DNA from: an uncultured Flavobacteriales bacterium
GTDB taxonomy: Bacteria; Bacteroidota; Bacteroidia; Flavobacteriales_D; Parvicellaceae
Length of the DNA: 64,000 bases
Direction of reading: 5' to 3'
NCBI GenBank assembly: GCA_943787535.1
Contig: CALSMU010000011.1
Location: 1 to 64,000, forward strand
The notes under the pieces are model-generated. The model was not told the DNA's origin and did not search any database. It saw nothing but the letters and a program-made list of their open reading frames with translations. The number at the start of each line of letters is the position of its first letter. Position 1 is the first letter of the stretch. The position numbers were made by a program, and so were the translations under genes. Below, piece after piece: positions 48,250 through 57,247 of this stretch.

Positions 48250-49412
48250 GTAATCCAAAAGCTATAAAAATTCCTTATGGAAGACAAAACATTGATCAAT
48301 CTGATATTGACGCAGTAATTTCAACTTTAAAATCAGATTTTTTAACACAAGGACCAAAAATTAAAGAATTTGAAGAAAAATTCGCTAAATATGTTGGGGC
48401 TAAGTATGCCGTTTCTCTTTCTAATGCCACATCAGCTCTGCATTTATCAGTCCTTGCTCTTGGATTAAAAAAAGGGGATCGAGTTATTACATCTCCAATA
48501 ACTTTTGCAGCTACAGCAAATTGTGCTCGATTTGTAGGTGCTGAAGTATGGTTTGCAGACATAGATCCTAAAACGTATCTTATTGATTTAAATGAAGTAA
48601 AGAAATTAATTGAATCTAAACCAAAAGGGTTTTTTAAAGGTATAATACCTGTGGACTTTGCTGGCCTTCCAGTAGATACTGAAAAGTTAAGAAAACTTGC
48701 AAATAAACATGATTTATGGATTATTGAAGATGCTTGCCATGCTCCTGGAGGTTATTATATTGATTCAAGTGGTAATAAACAAATGTGTGGAAATGGACAC
48801 TTTAACGACATCGGTATTTTTTCCTTCCATCCTGTTAAACATATTGCATGTGGTGAAGGTGGGATGATAACTACAAACTCCAAATTTCTATATGAAAAAG
48901 TATCTTTATTAAGATCTCATGGAATTTCAAAATTTAACATGACTCAAAACCATGGGAACTGGTATTATGAAATGAAGGAATTGGGATTTAATTACAGACT
49001 TACTGATATTCAAGCATCACTGGGAATTTCACAATTATCAAAAAATAAAAATGGTGTGATAAGGAGAGATGAAATTGCGGAAAAATATAAAAGTAGGTTT
49101 GATAGTAAAATAAAATACCAACAACTTCCTTTAAATTCATTCAACGCTCATCACCTGTTTGTTATTCAGACAGATAATAGAAAAGAGTTGTATGATCACC
49201 TTATTTCAAAAGGAATTTTTGTGCAAATTCATTACATACCAATACATATGTTGCCTTATTACAGAAAAATTGGATATGAGGATGCCAACCTAAAATATGC
49301 CGAAAATTATTATAATAAATGCATTAGTTTACCCATGTTTCCTGCCTTAAAAGACAAAGAGGTTGATTATATTATTAAATCAGTAAATAACTACGTTAAC
49401 AAAAAAACATGA
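48246..49412 (+). CDS. pseC: UDP-4-amino-4,6-dideoxy-L-AltNAc transaminase, PseC
   Basis: The 388-residue DegT/DnrJ/EryC1 aminotransferase has the PLP-binding segment SFHPVKHIACGEGGM (the catalytic Lys), LSNATSALHLSVLALGL, ITFAATANCARF and HYIPIHMLPYY. It transaminates the PseB product at C4. The linkage by ATGA to pseB and to the following NeuB-family gene makes the assignment firm. Confidence 0.94.
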   Translation: MSNPKAIKIPYGRQNIDQSDIDAVISTLKSDFLTQGPKIKEFEEKFAKYVGAKYAVSLSNATSALHLSVLALGLKKGDRVITSPITFAATANCARFVGAEVWFADIDPKTYLIDLNEVKKLIESKPKGFFKGIIPVDFAGLPVDTEKLRKLANKHDLWIIEDACHAPGGYYIDSSGNKQMCGNGHFNDIGIFSFHPVKHIACGEGGMITTNSKFLYEKVSLLRSHGISKFNMTQNHGNWYYEMKELGFNYRLTDIQASLGISQLSKNKNGVIRRDEIAEKYKSRFDSKIKYQQLPLNSFNAHHLFVIQTDNRKELYDHLISKGIFVQIHYIPIHMLPYYRKIGYEDANLKYAENYYNKCISLPMFPALKDKEVDYIIKSVNNYVNKKT

Positions 49413-50428
49413 ATATAAAAATTGGAAATAAAATCATTAATGAACATTCAAATTTTTTCATTATTGAAGAGGGTCAAGCCAATTGGGGTGACTTTAATAA
49501 GGCGTTAAAAATGATTGATACAGCTGTCGAAGCCGGAGGAGATGCTATTGAATTTCAATTTGCTATTCCAAGTGACTTTTATGTAAAAGATCATCCATAC
49601 TTAGAGGTTTATAATAAAACTCAACTTCCTCTTGATAAAATGATAGAAATAGTCAATTACTGCAAAAAAAAAGAAATTGAAATTATTGTAGCACCATTAA
49701 GTCACAATTTAATTAAACCCCTAACTTTAGCTGGTTGCTCAGCTTTTAATATAAATGCATCAGATATAAATAATCCGGAAATATTGGATGCAGTTGCTGA
49801 AAGTGGACTTCCTTTTTTCTTGAGTCTTCCACTTGCAGAAGAAAATGAAATTGACTGGGCCATAAACAGATTAAATTCCAAAAGAAAAAATGATTTTATC
49901 TTATTACATGGTCAACACACAATGGCTAGCGGTGAAGATGGAGTATCCATTGAGCATACCTCATTAGGATACATAAATAAATCTAAAGAAAAATATAATA
50001 AACTTGTTGGATTTATTGATCACACACCTCTTGATTGGACGCCTTCATTGGCATTGGCATCTGGAGCAAGTGTTGTCAGCAAACATCTATGTATATCAAG
50101 AAGTGAAAAGGGACCTGACTGGCACATTTGCCTTGAGCCAAAAGAAATGAAAAATTGTATTAATAAATTCAGACAAACTGCTATTAGTATAAATCAAAAA
50201 AATAAAGTCCTTGCACCAGGAGAAAATTTCGACAGATCAATAATGAGAAGAAGTATGGTTGCATTAAATAAAATTAACAGAGGGGAAGTTATCACACAAA
50301 AAGACATTACATTTAAAAGACCCGGTGATGGTGTCCCTCCTTCAGAATATAAACAATTTATCAACAAACTTGCTTTAAGGAATATAAATAAAGATGACAA
50401 AATAACATATAACGATATAAAAAAATGA
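49409..50428 (+). CDS. Divergent NeuB-family synthase paralogue
   Basis: The 339-residue protein has the NeuB TIM barrel and a C-terminal SAF/antifreeze-like domain (about 280-339: RSMVALNKINRGEVITQKDI). The two metal-binding His (205 in FIDHTP, 226 in VSKHLC) keep the 21-residue spacing of sialic acid synthases. Several active-site features differ: the AxxNHxG motif is QANWGD, the PEP-binding Lys in the KxQ motif is Glu48 (AIEFQF), and the CT-x-YP motif is replaced by HGQHTM. It may condense another keto donor or another aldehyde. It overlaps pseC and the following SDR gene by 4 nt each. Confidence 0.85.
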   Translation: MNIKIGNKIINEHSNFFIIEEGQANWGDFNKALKMIDTAVEAGGDAIEFQFAIPSDFYVKDHPYLEVYNKTQLPLDKMIEIVNYCKKKEIEIIVAPLSHNLIKPLTLAGCSAFNINASDINNPEILDAVAESGLPFFLSLPLAEENEIDWAINRLNSKRKNDFILLHGQHTMASGEDGVSIEHTSLGYINKSKEKYNKLVGFIDHTPLDWTPSLALASGASVVSKHLCISRSEKGPDWHICLEPKEMKNCINKFRQTAISINQKNKVLAPGENFDRSIMRRSMVALNKINRGEVITQKDITFKRPGDGVPPSEYKQFINKLALRNINKDDKITYNDIKK

Positions 50429-51213
50429 ATTTAGGATTAAAAGATAAAGTTGCTGTTGTAGGAGGGGCAAGTAAAGGTATTGGCAAAGGTTGTGCCATCT
50501 CTTTAGCTAAGGAAGGTGTAAATATAGTCCTGTGTGCTAGAAATGAGGAATCACTAAAAAAAACTGCTGAAGAAATAAGGGGAATTGGAGTAGAAGTATT
50601 AACGCTTTGTGTTGACATGAGTTCACTTAATGATAATAATCGTATCGTTGAAAGAACATTATTAAAATTTGGAAGAATTGATATACTAGTCAATAATTCA
50701 GGGGGGCCAATGGCAGGAACATTTTTTGATTTCAAAGAAAATGATTGGGATAAAGCACATAATAGCGTACTAAAATATACAATGAGAATGATATCTCTTG
50801 TAACACCTCACATGAAAAAAAATAATTGGGGAAGAATAATTAATATTACTTCATTGTCTGTAAAGGAACCGGCCCCAACATTAATTTTATCAAATATTTA
50901 TAGGGCAGGTATCACGGCATTGTCAAAATCTATTTGTAAAGAATTAATAAAAGATAACATCACGATAAACAATATTTGCCCTGGAGCATTTAAAACAGAT
51001 AGAGCAATTGAGTTAATGGAAAAAGTAGCAGAAAATGAGAATATAACAATTGAAGAAGTTGAGGAGAGAAGCATTAAAAACCTTCCATTAGGAAGGTACC
51101 AAGAAGTTGATGAAATTGGAGACTTAGCAGCGTTTATTTCTTCTGAAAGTGCTAGAGGGATAACAGGAACCAATATACAGATAGATGGTGGGATTTCAAC
51201 TAGCTTAATTTAA
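50425..51213 (+). CDS. Short-chain dehydrogenase-like protein with SNxxR in place of YxxxK
   Basis: The 262-residue Rossmann protein has GGASKGIGKGCA, NNSGGPMAG, ITSLSVKEP (Ser143) and PGAFKTDR. In place of the catalytic YxxxK there is S156-N-I-Y-R160, as in a divergent SDR subgroup with NSGGP motifs. It likely binds NADP(H), but the chemistry may differ. It ends IQIDGGISTSLI. It is coupled to the NeuB paralogue, and the two probably act in one pathway. Confidence 0.88.
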   Translation: MNLGLKDKVAVVGGASKGIGKGCAISLAKEGVNIVLCARNEESLKKTAEEIRGIGVEVLTLCVDMSSLNDNNRIVERTLLKFGRIDILVNNSGGPMAGTFFDFKENDWDKAHNSVLKYTMRMISLVTPHMKKNNWGRIINITSLSVKEPAPTLILSNIYRAGITALSKSICKELIKDNITINNICPGAFKTDRAIELMEKVAENENITIEEVEERSIKNLPLGRYQEVDEIGDLAAFISSESARGITGTNIQIDGGISTSLI

Positions 51214-51232
51214 TAATATCAAAAGAAAAAAA

Positions 51233-52279
51233 ATGAAACAAAACTATCCAGAATTAGAATTGATTAAAGAAACAAATAAATCACAAAAAAAGATTTATCA
51301 ACCATCTTCATTTTGGGAAAAGGCATCAAGCAAAATCCATCAAGAAATTATAAATGAAGGTATAGCGAATTTCAGAAAATTACCTACTCCCCTTTCTTTC
51401 TTTGTTCCGAATTATGGTATCCCAACCAATTCTTTTTCAAATGAGATTTCTAAAGAATTACTCAATTTAATCAAAAAGAATGGATCTGAAAAACAGAACC
51501 TTGCCATGGAGGAATTTTTAAGTGGCTATTTTCATGCGTTATCTGATTACCGAGTGTTTCTTGCATCTAATGACGAAAATAAAAAACCATTTCTAAATCA
51601 CTTCTCTGAAAGCACCTATGGAAACCCTTTAGAGCAATTTGAATTTGATGGTAAAAAATATAGTAGATCTTCCTTAAACTATATACAAGGTTTATGTTTT
51701 CTAAAATCATTTATAGAAAAGGATGAAATAAAAACAGTTTTAGAAATTGGGGGTGGTTTTGGTTCTTTGGGTGAGATTTTAAAATATTCTGAAGATATAA
51801 AGTATATAGATATAGATATTCCACCAATGAGTTTTATAACTTGGAAGTATTTAGAAAATATCTATGGCAATGAAAACATAGAGCCTTATGGTCAAAATAA
51901 AAATGAAATTTTTATTGAAAATATTGAAAGATGTGCTGTATTAAATTCTTGGGACATTGAAAAGTTGAATGGAGAAATAGATTTGTTTGTGAATTTTGTG
52001 TCGTTTCAAGAAATGGAGCCACACATTGTTGAAAATTATCTAACCCATGTAAAAAGGCTTAATCCAAAATGGGTTTTGCTAAGAAACATGAGGGAAGGAA
52101 AGCAAATAAAGAAGTCAAGAGGTGTAGGAGTAGAAGTTCCTATAAAAAAAGGAGCCTATTTAGAAATGCTAGAAGATAAATATATTAGAATTGCCACAAA
52201 TGTATTTCCTTATGGGTACAAAACTGTAGATGGATTTCATTCAGAATTGTATTTATTTAAAAGAATAAGTAAAAAATAA
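51233..52279 (+). CDS. Putative sugar O-methyltransferase
   Basis: The 348-residue protein belongs to the putative sugar O-methyltransferase family: FWEKASSKIHQEII, FSESTYGNPLEQFEFDGK, and a SAM-binding region VLEIGGGFGSLGEI with YIDIDIPPMSF. Such enzymes are common in O-antigen loci and cap or modify sugars. A 3' fragment of another SDR lies directly downstream, so this gene appears to have been inserted between two SDR copies. The acceptor is not known. Confidence 0.85.
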   Translation: MKQNYPELELIKETNKSQKKIYQPSSFWEKASSKIHQEIINEGIANFRKLPTPLSFFVPNYGIPTNSFSNEISKELLNLIKKNGSEKQNLAMEEFLSGYFHALSDYRVFLASNDENKKPFLNHFSESTYGNPLEQFEFDGKKYSRSSLNYIQGLCFLKSFIEKDEIKTVLEIGGGFGSLGEILKYSEDIKYIDIDIPPMSFITWKYLENIYGNENIEPYGQNKNEIFIENIERCAVLNSWDIEKLNGEIDLFVNFVSFQEMEPHIVENYLTHVKRLNPKWVLLRNMREGKQIKKSRGVGVEVPIKKGAYLEMLEDKYIRIATNVFPYGYKTVDGFHSELYLFKRISKK

Positions 52280-52326
52280 ACATTAATCTGAATTATCAAA
52301 AAAAGACTATAATTATAATCAAGGTA

Positions 52327-52368
52327 AAGATTCAGATAGATGGTGGAATTTCAAATAGTTTAATTTAA
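52327..52368 (+). pseudogene. 3' fossil of a second SDR gene
   Basis: Thirteen codons, KIQIDGGISNSLI and a stop, match the end of the intact SDR (IQIDGGISTSLI). Over 36 nt (52333-52368 against 51178-51213) only 3 bases differ. The rest of the gene is missing. The pair forms direct repeats around the O-methyltransferase gene, indicating a past recombination event in this locus. Confidence 0.85.
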
Positions 52369-52370
52369 AT

Positions 52371-53159
52371 ATGTATAAAGAAAAAAAAATAAATGTTTTT
52401 GTTCAAATAAGCATGACATCTTCTCGCTTACCAAAAAAAGCGCTTATTCCAATTGCAGGAAAGAATTCTGCAGAAAGAGTCATCGTTGCTATTGAAAAAT
52501 CAAATTACATTGACAATGTTATATTAACATTTACAACTGAAAAAGTTGATGACGCCCTAGAAGAATGGGCTATTAAAAATAACAAACTATATTTCAGAGG
52601 GAACTTTAAAAATGTTGTTAAACGTTACAAAGATGCTCTTGAGGAATATCCATGTGATTATTTAATTAGAGTTACTGGTGATTGCCCTATAATCAGTGTA
52701 GATCTTTTAGATAAATTAATTGAAGAACTTTATATTAATAATGAACGTGAATACATAAAGTATTATTCTGGCATTCTTCCAATTGGAATTGGTGGTGAAA
52801 TAATGACTTCACAAGCCATTGACAAACTTCTAAGTTATAATTTGAACCTTGAATACAGCGAGTATATGACTTATTACTTTATAAATAATCCTCACATATT
52901 TAATATTACCAATATTAATCCACCTAATAAATATAATTTTCCAAATTATAGATTAACACTAGACTACGTTGAAGATTTACTTATGTTTGAAGAATTGTTT
53001 CAAAAATTACCCATTAATCATCAATCAAATTTAGATGAAGTAATTAAAATATTAAGAGAAAATTCTGAGATTTCAAATATAAACTCTCACTTATCACTAA
53101 AATATAAATCCGACAAAAAATTAATTCAATTATTAGATAATGTCACACGAATTAGTTGA
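52371..53159 (+). CDS. pseF: Nucleotidyltransferase of the SpsF/PseF type
   Basis: The 262-residue protein has the cytidylyltransferase opening with TSSRLPKKALIPIAGK, YFRGNFKNVVKRYKDAL, and IRVTGDCPIISVDLL (metal-binding Asp). These are the SpsF/NeuA-like nucleotidyltransferase motifs. In a pseudaminic-acid locus the best fit is CMP activation of the nonulosonic acid (PseF role). The start follows the SDR fossil by 2 nt. The gene symbol is by context. Confidence 0.75.
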   Translation: MYKEKKINVFVQISMTSSRLPKKALIPIAGKNSAERVIVAIEKSNYIDNVILTFTTEKVDDALEEWAIKNNKLYFRGNFKNVVKRYKDALEEYPCDYLIRVTGDCPIISVDLLDKLIEELYINNEREYIKYYSGILPIGIGGEIMTSQAIDKLLSYNLNLEYSEYMTYYFINNPHIFNITNINPPNKYNFPNYRLTLDYVEDLLMFEELFQKLPINHQSNLDEVIKILRENSEISNINSHLSLKYKSDKKLIQLLDNVTRIS

Positions 53160-53174
53160 TAATACTTTTAAAAA

Positions 53175-53414
53175 ATGATTAATACAAGAAAAGTAAGCCA
53201 AAAAGAATTAGATTGTTATGGTTTCTCAAAAATTAAAAGTTTTCTAAATCCAGAATCTGCTAAATACCTTAAAGGTTTAATAGTTAAAGAATACGACATA
53301 ATTAATAAAAATAGAACATTTAAGTATTCTGGCGCCCCTGAAAGAGATATTATTAATAATTTAATCTACACAAAATATACTTCAAAATGGTGTTTAAGAT
53401 TGGTAACAGATTAG
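53175..53414 (+). pseudogene. Truncated PhyH-like dioxygenase, N-terminal part only
   Basis: The 79-codon frame reads YGFSKIKSFLNPESAKYLKG and FKYSGAPERDIINNL, like the N-terminal part of phytanoyl-CoA dioxygenase-family proteins found in glycan loci. The iron-binding HxD...H core is absent and the last residues are out of the family pattern, because the pseI start is fused within the end of the frame. It is probably a remnant left by recombination. Confidence 0.6.
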
Positions 53415-54439
53415 TAGGTGACAATTATAATGCATTTGTTATTGCTGAAATGTCAGCTAATCATGGTGGTAAAATTGAAACTGCTCTAGAAATTGTGAGA
53501 GCCGCAAAGAGTTCAGGTGCAGATGCTTTAAAATTACAAACATATACTGCTGATACTATTACTGTAAATAGTGATAAGGAAGATTTTTTGATACAAAAAA
53601 GTTCCCCATGGCATAAATATAAAAACTTATGGAGCTTATATAATTTTGCTCATACACCATGGGATTGGCATAAAGAAATCTTTAATGAAGCTAAAAGAAT
53701 AGGGTTGGAAGTATTTTCAAGTCCTTTTGATGAAACAGCAGTAGACTTTTTAGAAAAATTAAATGTACCAGCATATAAAATTGCATCCCCTGAAATAACT
53801 AATATTCCGCTAATAGAAAAAGTTGCTAAGACTGGAAAACCTATCATATTATCTTCAGGTTTATCAAATTTTAGTGATTTAGATTTAGCAGTTAAAGCAA
53901 TTAAATCTCATGGCAACTCCGATATTTGTATTTTAAAATGTACAACAGCTTATCCATGCCCACCAGAAGAAGCAAATTTATTAACTATAAAAGATATATC
54001 GAAAAAACTAGGAGTAATTAGTGGTATTTCTGATCACACTTTAGGGTCTGCAGCAGCTATTGCAAGTATAGTTTTAGGAGGGAAAATAATAGAGAAACAT
54101 ATAATTTTAAATAATAGTGAAGAAACAGCAGATTCATTTTTTTCTATGAATGAAGATGAATTCACAAAAATGGTAAAAGATGTGAGGTTTATAGAAAAAG
54201 CACTAGGTAAAGTTAGTTACAGTATAACTAAAAGTGCATTGCCAAGTTTAAAAAATAGAAGTTCATTATACGTGACTGATTACATTAAAAAAGGTGATGT
54301 TTTAAGTAAAGACAATATTAAGGCTGTTAGACCTGGACATGGTGCTCATCCTAAATTTTATAAACAAATTATTGGTAAAACTTCTAATAAAAACTTATCG
54401 CCAGGAGATAGGTTTTCCATGAATTTCATAGATGAGTAA
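53387..54439 (+). CDS. pseI: Pseudaminic acid synthase
   Basis: The 350-residue NeuB-family enzyme keeps all expected motifs: IAEMSANHGGKIETAL, ALKLQTYT (PEP-binding Lys), SSPFDETAVDFLE, YKIASPEI, LSSGLSN, LKCTTAYPCPP, GISDHTLGSAAA, IIEKHI and the SAF domain with RPGHGAHP. It condenses 2,4-diacetamido-trideoxy-L-altrose (or the locus-specific variant) with PEP. Length and motifs fit PseI rather than NeuB. Its 3' end overlaps pseG by 8 nt. Confidence 0.94.
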   Translation: MVFKIGNRLVGDNYNAFVIAEMSANHGGKIETALEIVRAAKSSGADALKLQTYTADTITVNSDKEDFLIQKSSPWHKYKNLWSLYNFAHTPWDWHKEIFNEAKRIGLEVFSSPFDETAVDFLEKLNVPAYKIASPEITNIPLIEKVAKTGKPIILSSGLSNFSDLDLAVKAIKSHGNSDICILKCTTAYPCPPEEANLLTIKDISKKLGVISGISDHTLGSAAAIASIVLGGKIIEKHIILNNSEETADSFFSMNEDEFTKMVKDVRFIEKALGKVSYSITKSALPSLKNRSSLYVTDYIKKGDVLSKDNIKAVRPGHGAHPKFYKQIIGKTSNKNLSPGDRFSMNFIDE

Positions 54440-55289
54440 GTATCATATACAGATATATTGTGATGGTGGAATTAAAGCTGGCTACGGCCATATATCAAGA
54501 TCTAAATCACTTTGTAGCTTTTTAATTGGTAAAGGCTTCAATTCATCTATATATGGAATATCAGATGAATCGAATTTTTTAATAGGTGAAAAATCCTTTG
54601 AAAATAAAGACGCTGAAATTGTGCTTTTTGATTCACATAGAAATCTTGACAAACTTATTATTAAAGAAAAGAAAAAAAATAAATTTGTGATAACATTAGA
54701 TTGGTTTGGAAAAGAAAAACCTGATTATAATATAATCATTCATCCACATTCAAAACCAAAGGCTAAAATTAAATGTTTTATTGGGTTTGAATATATAATA
54801 ATAAGAGACGAAATTTTGCTTTTAAAAAAAACTAAAAAAATCAAAAATAAAGCCTTGGTCTGTATTGGAGGAGGAGATGTATTAGATCAATCTTATTTAG
54901 CTGCGGAATATCTATACCATAAAGGTCTAAATGTTACTGTAGTTAACGGTAAGACAAATGAAAAATCATTAACCTCAAAAAAATTTGAGGTATTAAATAA
55001 TCCAAAAAATTTCCCTGAACTATTAGCTGAATCTAGTTTCGTTGTAACAAATGGTGGAGGGTGTATGTTTGAATCTATTTATTTAAATACCCTCACATGG
55101 GCTCTTCCTCAAACAAAATTTGAAAAAAATGTTGTTAATTCGGTTTTTGATTCTAATTATATAGTTGGTCAAGGAATAAATTCTCTTAAGAGTCTGGAGT
55201 TAGATAAATTAGAACAAAAAAATAAAGGAACTTTAATAGATGGATTAGGAAAAAATAGAATTTTTAACATAATTCAAAAAATAATTTGA
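54432..55289 (+). CDS. pseG: UDP-2,4-diacetamido-trideoxy-L-altropyranose hydrolase, PseG
   Basis: The 285-residue GT-B-like hydrolase has CDGGIKAGYGHISRSKSL (the G-x-GH-xxR signature of PseG), a central VTLDWFGKE region, and VVTNGGGCMFESIYLN. It removes UDP from the fully N-acylated sugar before PseI acts. It is shorter than E. coli-type UDP-sugar hydrolases but normal for the family. It is coupled to the ATP-grasp gene by TGATG. Confidence 0.9.
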   Translation: MSKYHIQIYCDGGIKAGYGHISRSKSLCSFLIGKGFNSSIYGISDESNFLIGEKSFENKDAEIVLFDSHRNLDKLIIKEKKKNKFVITLDWFGKEKPDYNIIIHPHSKPKAKIKCFIGFEYIIIRDEILLLKKTKKIKNKALVCIGGGDVLDQSYLAAEYLYHKGLNVTVVNGKTNEKSLTSKKFEVLNNPKNFPELLAESSFVVTNGGGCMFESIYLNTLTWALPQTKFEKNVVNSVFDSNYIVGQGINSLKSLELDKLEQKNKGTLIDGLGKNRIFNIIQKII

Positions 55290-56494
55290 TGGATGAAAAA
55301 TGGTTAGTTTCAGTTACTGCAGGAAAAATACAATGTCATGGAATATTAGAAGCAAAAAAATTAGGGCTTAAAATTTTATCTATTGATGAAGACCCGAGTG
55401 CGATAGGTTTCGAATTATCTGATCAATTTATAAATATTAGTTTATCTAAAACTGATAAGATTATCAAAATAATTAGATCTTTTGATTTAAATATTATTGG
55501 AGCAATATGCTTCTGTTCTGAAGCAGGTTTGAGGTTGTGTGCCATAATTCGTGATAAATTTAATTTACCTGGTGAACAAATAGAAACTTATAATAAGTTT
55601 CTAAATAAAGGACATCTGAGATCTATTTTATCAGAAAATTCTTTTAAATTGCCTGAAAATTGGAAAGTTATTTCTAGTAAGTCAAAAGTTAAGAATTATA
55701 TAAAGAAGTCGAATTTACCATTAATAATTAAACCTACTGAATCATCGGGAAGTAGAGGTGTTAGTAAGATTGATTTCAAAGATTTACATAATCTTGATTT
55801 CATTATTAATAAAGCATTTGATAATTCAAAAAACAATGAAGTCATCATCGAAACCTACATGGAAGGATATGAATGTACTGTTGAAACATTTACAGAAAAA
55901 GGAATTACAACGGTATTAGCGATAACTGAAAAATTAAAAGTCGATAATACGGATGGGTTGATAGCTAACGAATTAAGAACCTTTAATAAAGGCGCTGATT
56001 TGTATAATAAAATTGGCAACATAATAATAGAAGCAATTAAAATTATGGGTTTTAATTATGGCCCATGCCATTCTGAAGTTATTGTAACGAAAAACAACAA
56101 AATAGGAATAGTGGAGATTGGGGCAAGGGGTGGAGGTTTTTTAGTTTTTAACCATTTAGTTCCATTAATAAGTGGTGTTAACATAGCAAAATTGACAATA
56201 TTACAGGCAATGGGAATAAATGTTCAAATTAAAGAAGTAGAAAAAAAACATGCTATTTTAAAATTTATTACTCCAAAAAATGGAAAAATTAAATCCATTT
56301 CGGGTTTTGAAAAACTAAAAAACATTGAAGGTATTAGCGGAGCAAGTTTTGTGAAAGTTGGAGATAGTGTCAAGGTTTCTGAATCTGATGGTGACCGATT
56401 AGGATATTTGCTATCATCAGCATTACATTTTGAGAATGCACTAAAACTTGTTACATTTTATGAAAAGATAATTAAATATGAATATGACAATTGA
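55289..56494 (+). CDS. ATP-grasp ligase of unknown specificity
   Basis: From the ATG at 55289 the protein has 401 residues; a TTG one codon earlier is less likely. A pre-ATP-grasp Rossmann region (SVTAGKIQCHGILEAKKLGL) is followed by ATP-grasp motifs: LPLIIKPTESSGSRGVSK, EVIIETYMEGYECTVETF, and GPCHSEVIV...GIVEIGARGGGF. Enzymes of this type form amide bonds from a carboxylate and an amine through an acyl phosphate. In this locus it could attach an amino acid or other acid to the sugar amine. It overlaps pseG by 1 nt and the next gene by 17 nt. Confidence 0.88.
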   Translation: MDEKWLVSVTAGKIQCHGILEAKKLGLKILSIDEDPSAIGFELSDQFINISLSKTDKIIKIIRSFDLNIIGAICFCSEAGLRLCAIIRDKFNLPGEQIETYNKFLNKGHLRSILSENSFKLPENWKVISSKSKVKNYIKKSNLPLIIKPTESSGSRGVSKIDFKDLHNLDFIINKAFDNSKNNEVIIETYMEGYECTVETFTEKGITTVLAITEKLKVDNTDGLIANELRTFNKGADLYNKIGNIIIEAIKIMGFNYGPCHSEVIVTKNNKIGIVEIGARGGGFLVFNHLVPLISGVNIAKLTILQAMGINVQIKEVEKKHAILKFITPKNGKIKSISGFEKLKNIEGISGASFVKVGDSVKVSESDGDRLGYLLSSALHFENALKLVTFYEKIIKYEYDN

Positions 56495-57244
56495 TGCACA
56501 CTTACATTTAAACGAAAAGTTTGATGGCACCTGTTATGGTGCAGTAAATGAGTTAGATAGGCAGTTATCAGAATGCGAAATTGAGAAAGCTATTGTCTTA
56601 CATTTAGAATGTCAGCCATGGTCAGCTGAAGAAGTTTCAAAATGTTAAGAAAATTCACAAACTTAAAAGGATTTATAAACATAAACCCTTTAGATTTAAA
56701 TTGTATTGAAAAACTAGAAAATGGCATTAAAAATTTGGGATTTATAGGACTTAAGCTTCATCCTAGGTTGCAATGCTATAGTTTGAAAAACCCAAAAGTA
56801 AAAGAACTTGTAAATGCTGCTGGAAACCTGGATGTTCCTGTACTTATTGATGCATTTCCAGATGGTACTCATTTAATGCAAGGCTTTTCACCATTAAATT
56901 ATTCGGAATTAGCTTTGTCATGTCCAAATACTAAATTTGTTTGGGCACACTTCGGAGGTCATTATGTTTTAGACTTTATGATGTTAGCTAAAAGACTTAG
57001 GAATGTGTACATGGATTTTTCATATTCTCTTTTATATTATAGAGATAGCTCTGTGATTAGTGACATGATTTATTGCATGAAATCAATGAAATTTGAAAAA
57101 ATATTTTATGGTTCAGACTACCCTGATAGATCTATTATTAAGTCATATCAAATGTCTATTGATGTTTTAAAGAAGTATGGCTTAAATGATGATGAGTTAC
57201 ACAAAATAATGTACTTAAATGCAAGTAATTTTTTTAATTTTTAA
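56478..57244 (+). pseudogene. Amidohydrolase-2 family protein, one-base frameshift
   Basis: The first frame starts MTIDAHLHLNEKFDG (metal HxH) and ends EEVSKC-stop. The second starts MLRKFTNLKGFI and holds GLKLHPRLQCYS, KFVWAHFGGHYV and FYGSDYPDRS, the remaining metal-site motifs. Adding one A to the tract at 56638-56641 gives EEVSKMLRKF and a 255-residue protein with the full barrel. Members are decarboxylases, lactonases or hydrolases. The substrate in this locus is unknown. The change is probably an error. Confidence 0.85.
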
Positions 57245-57247
57245 ATC

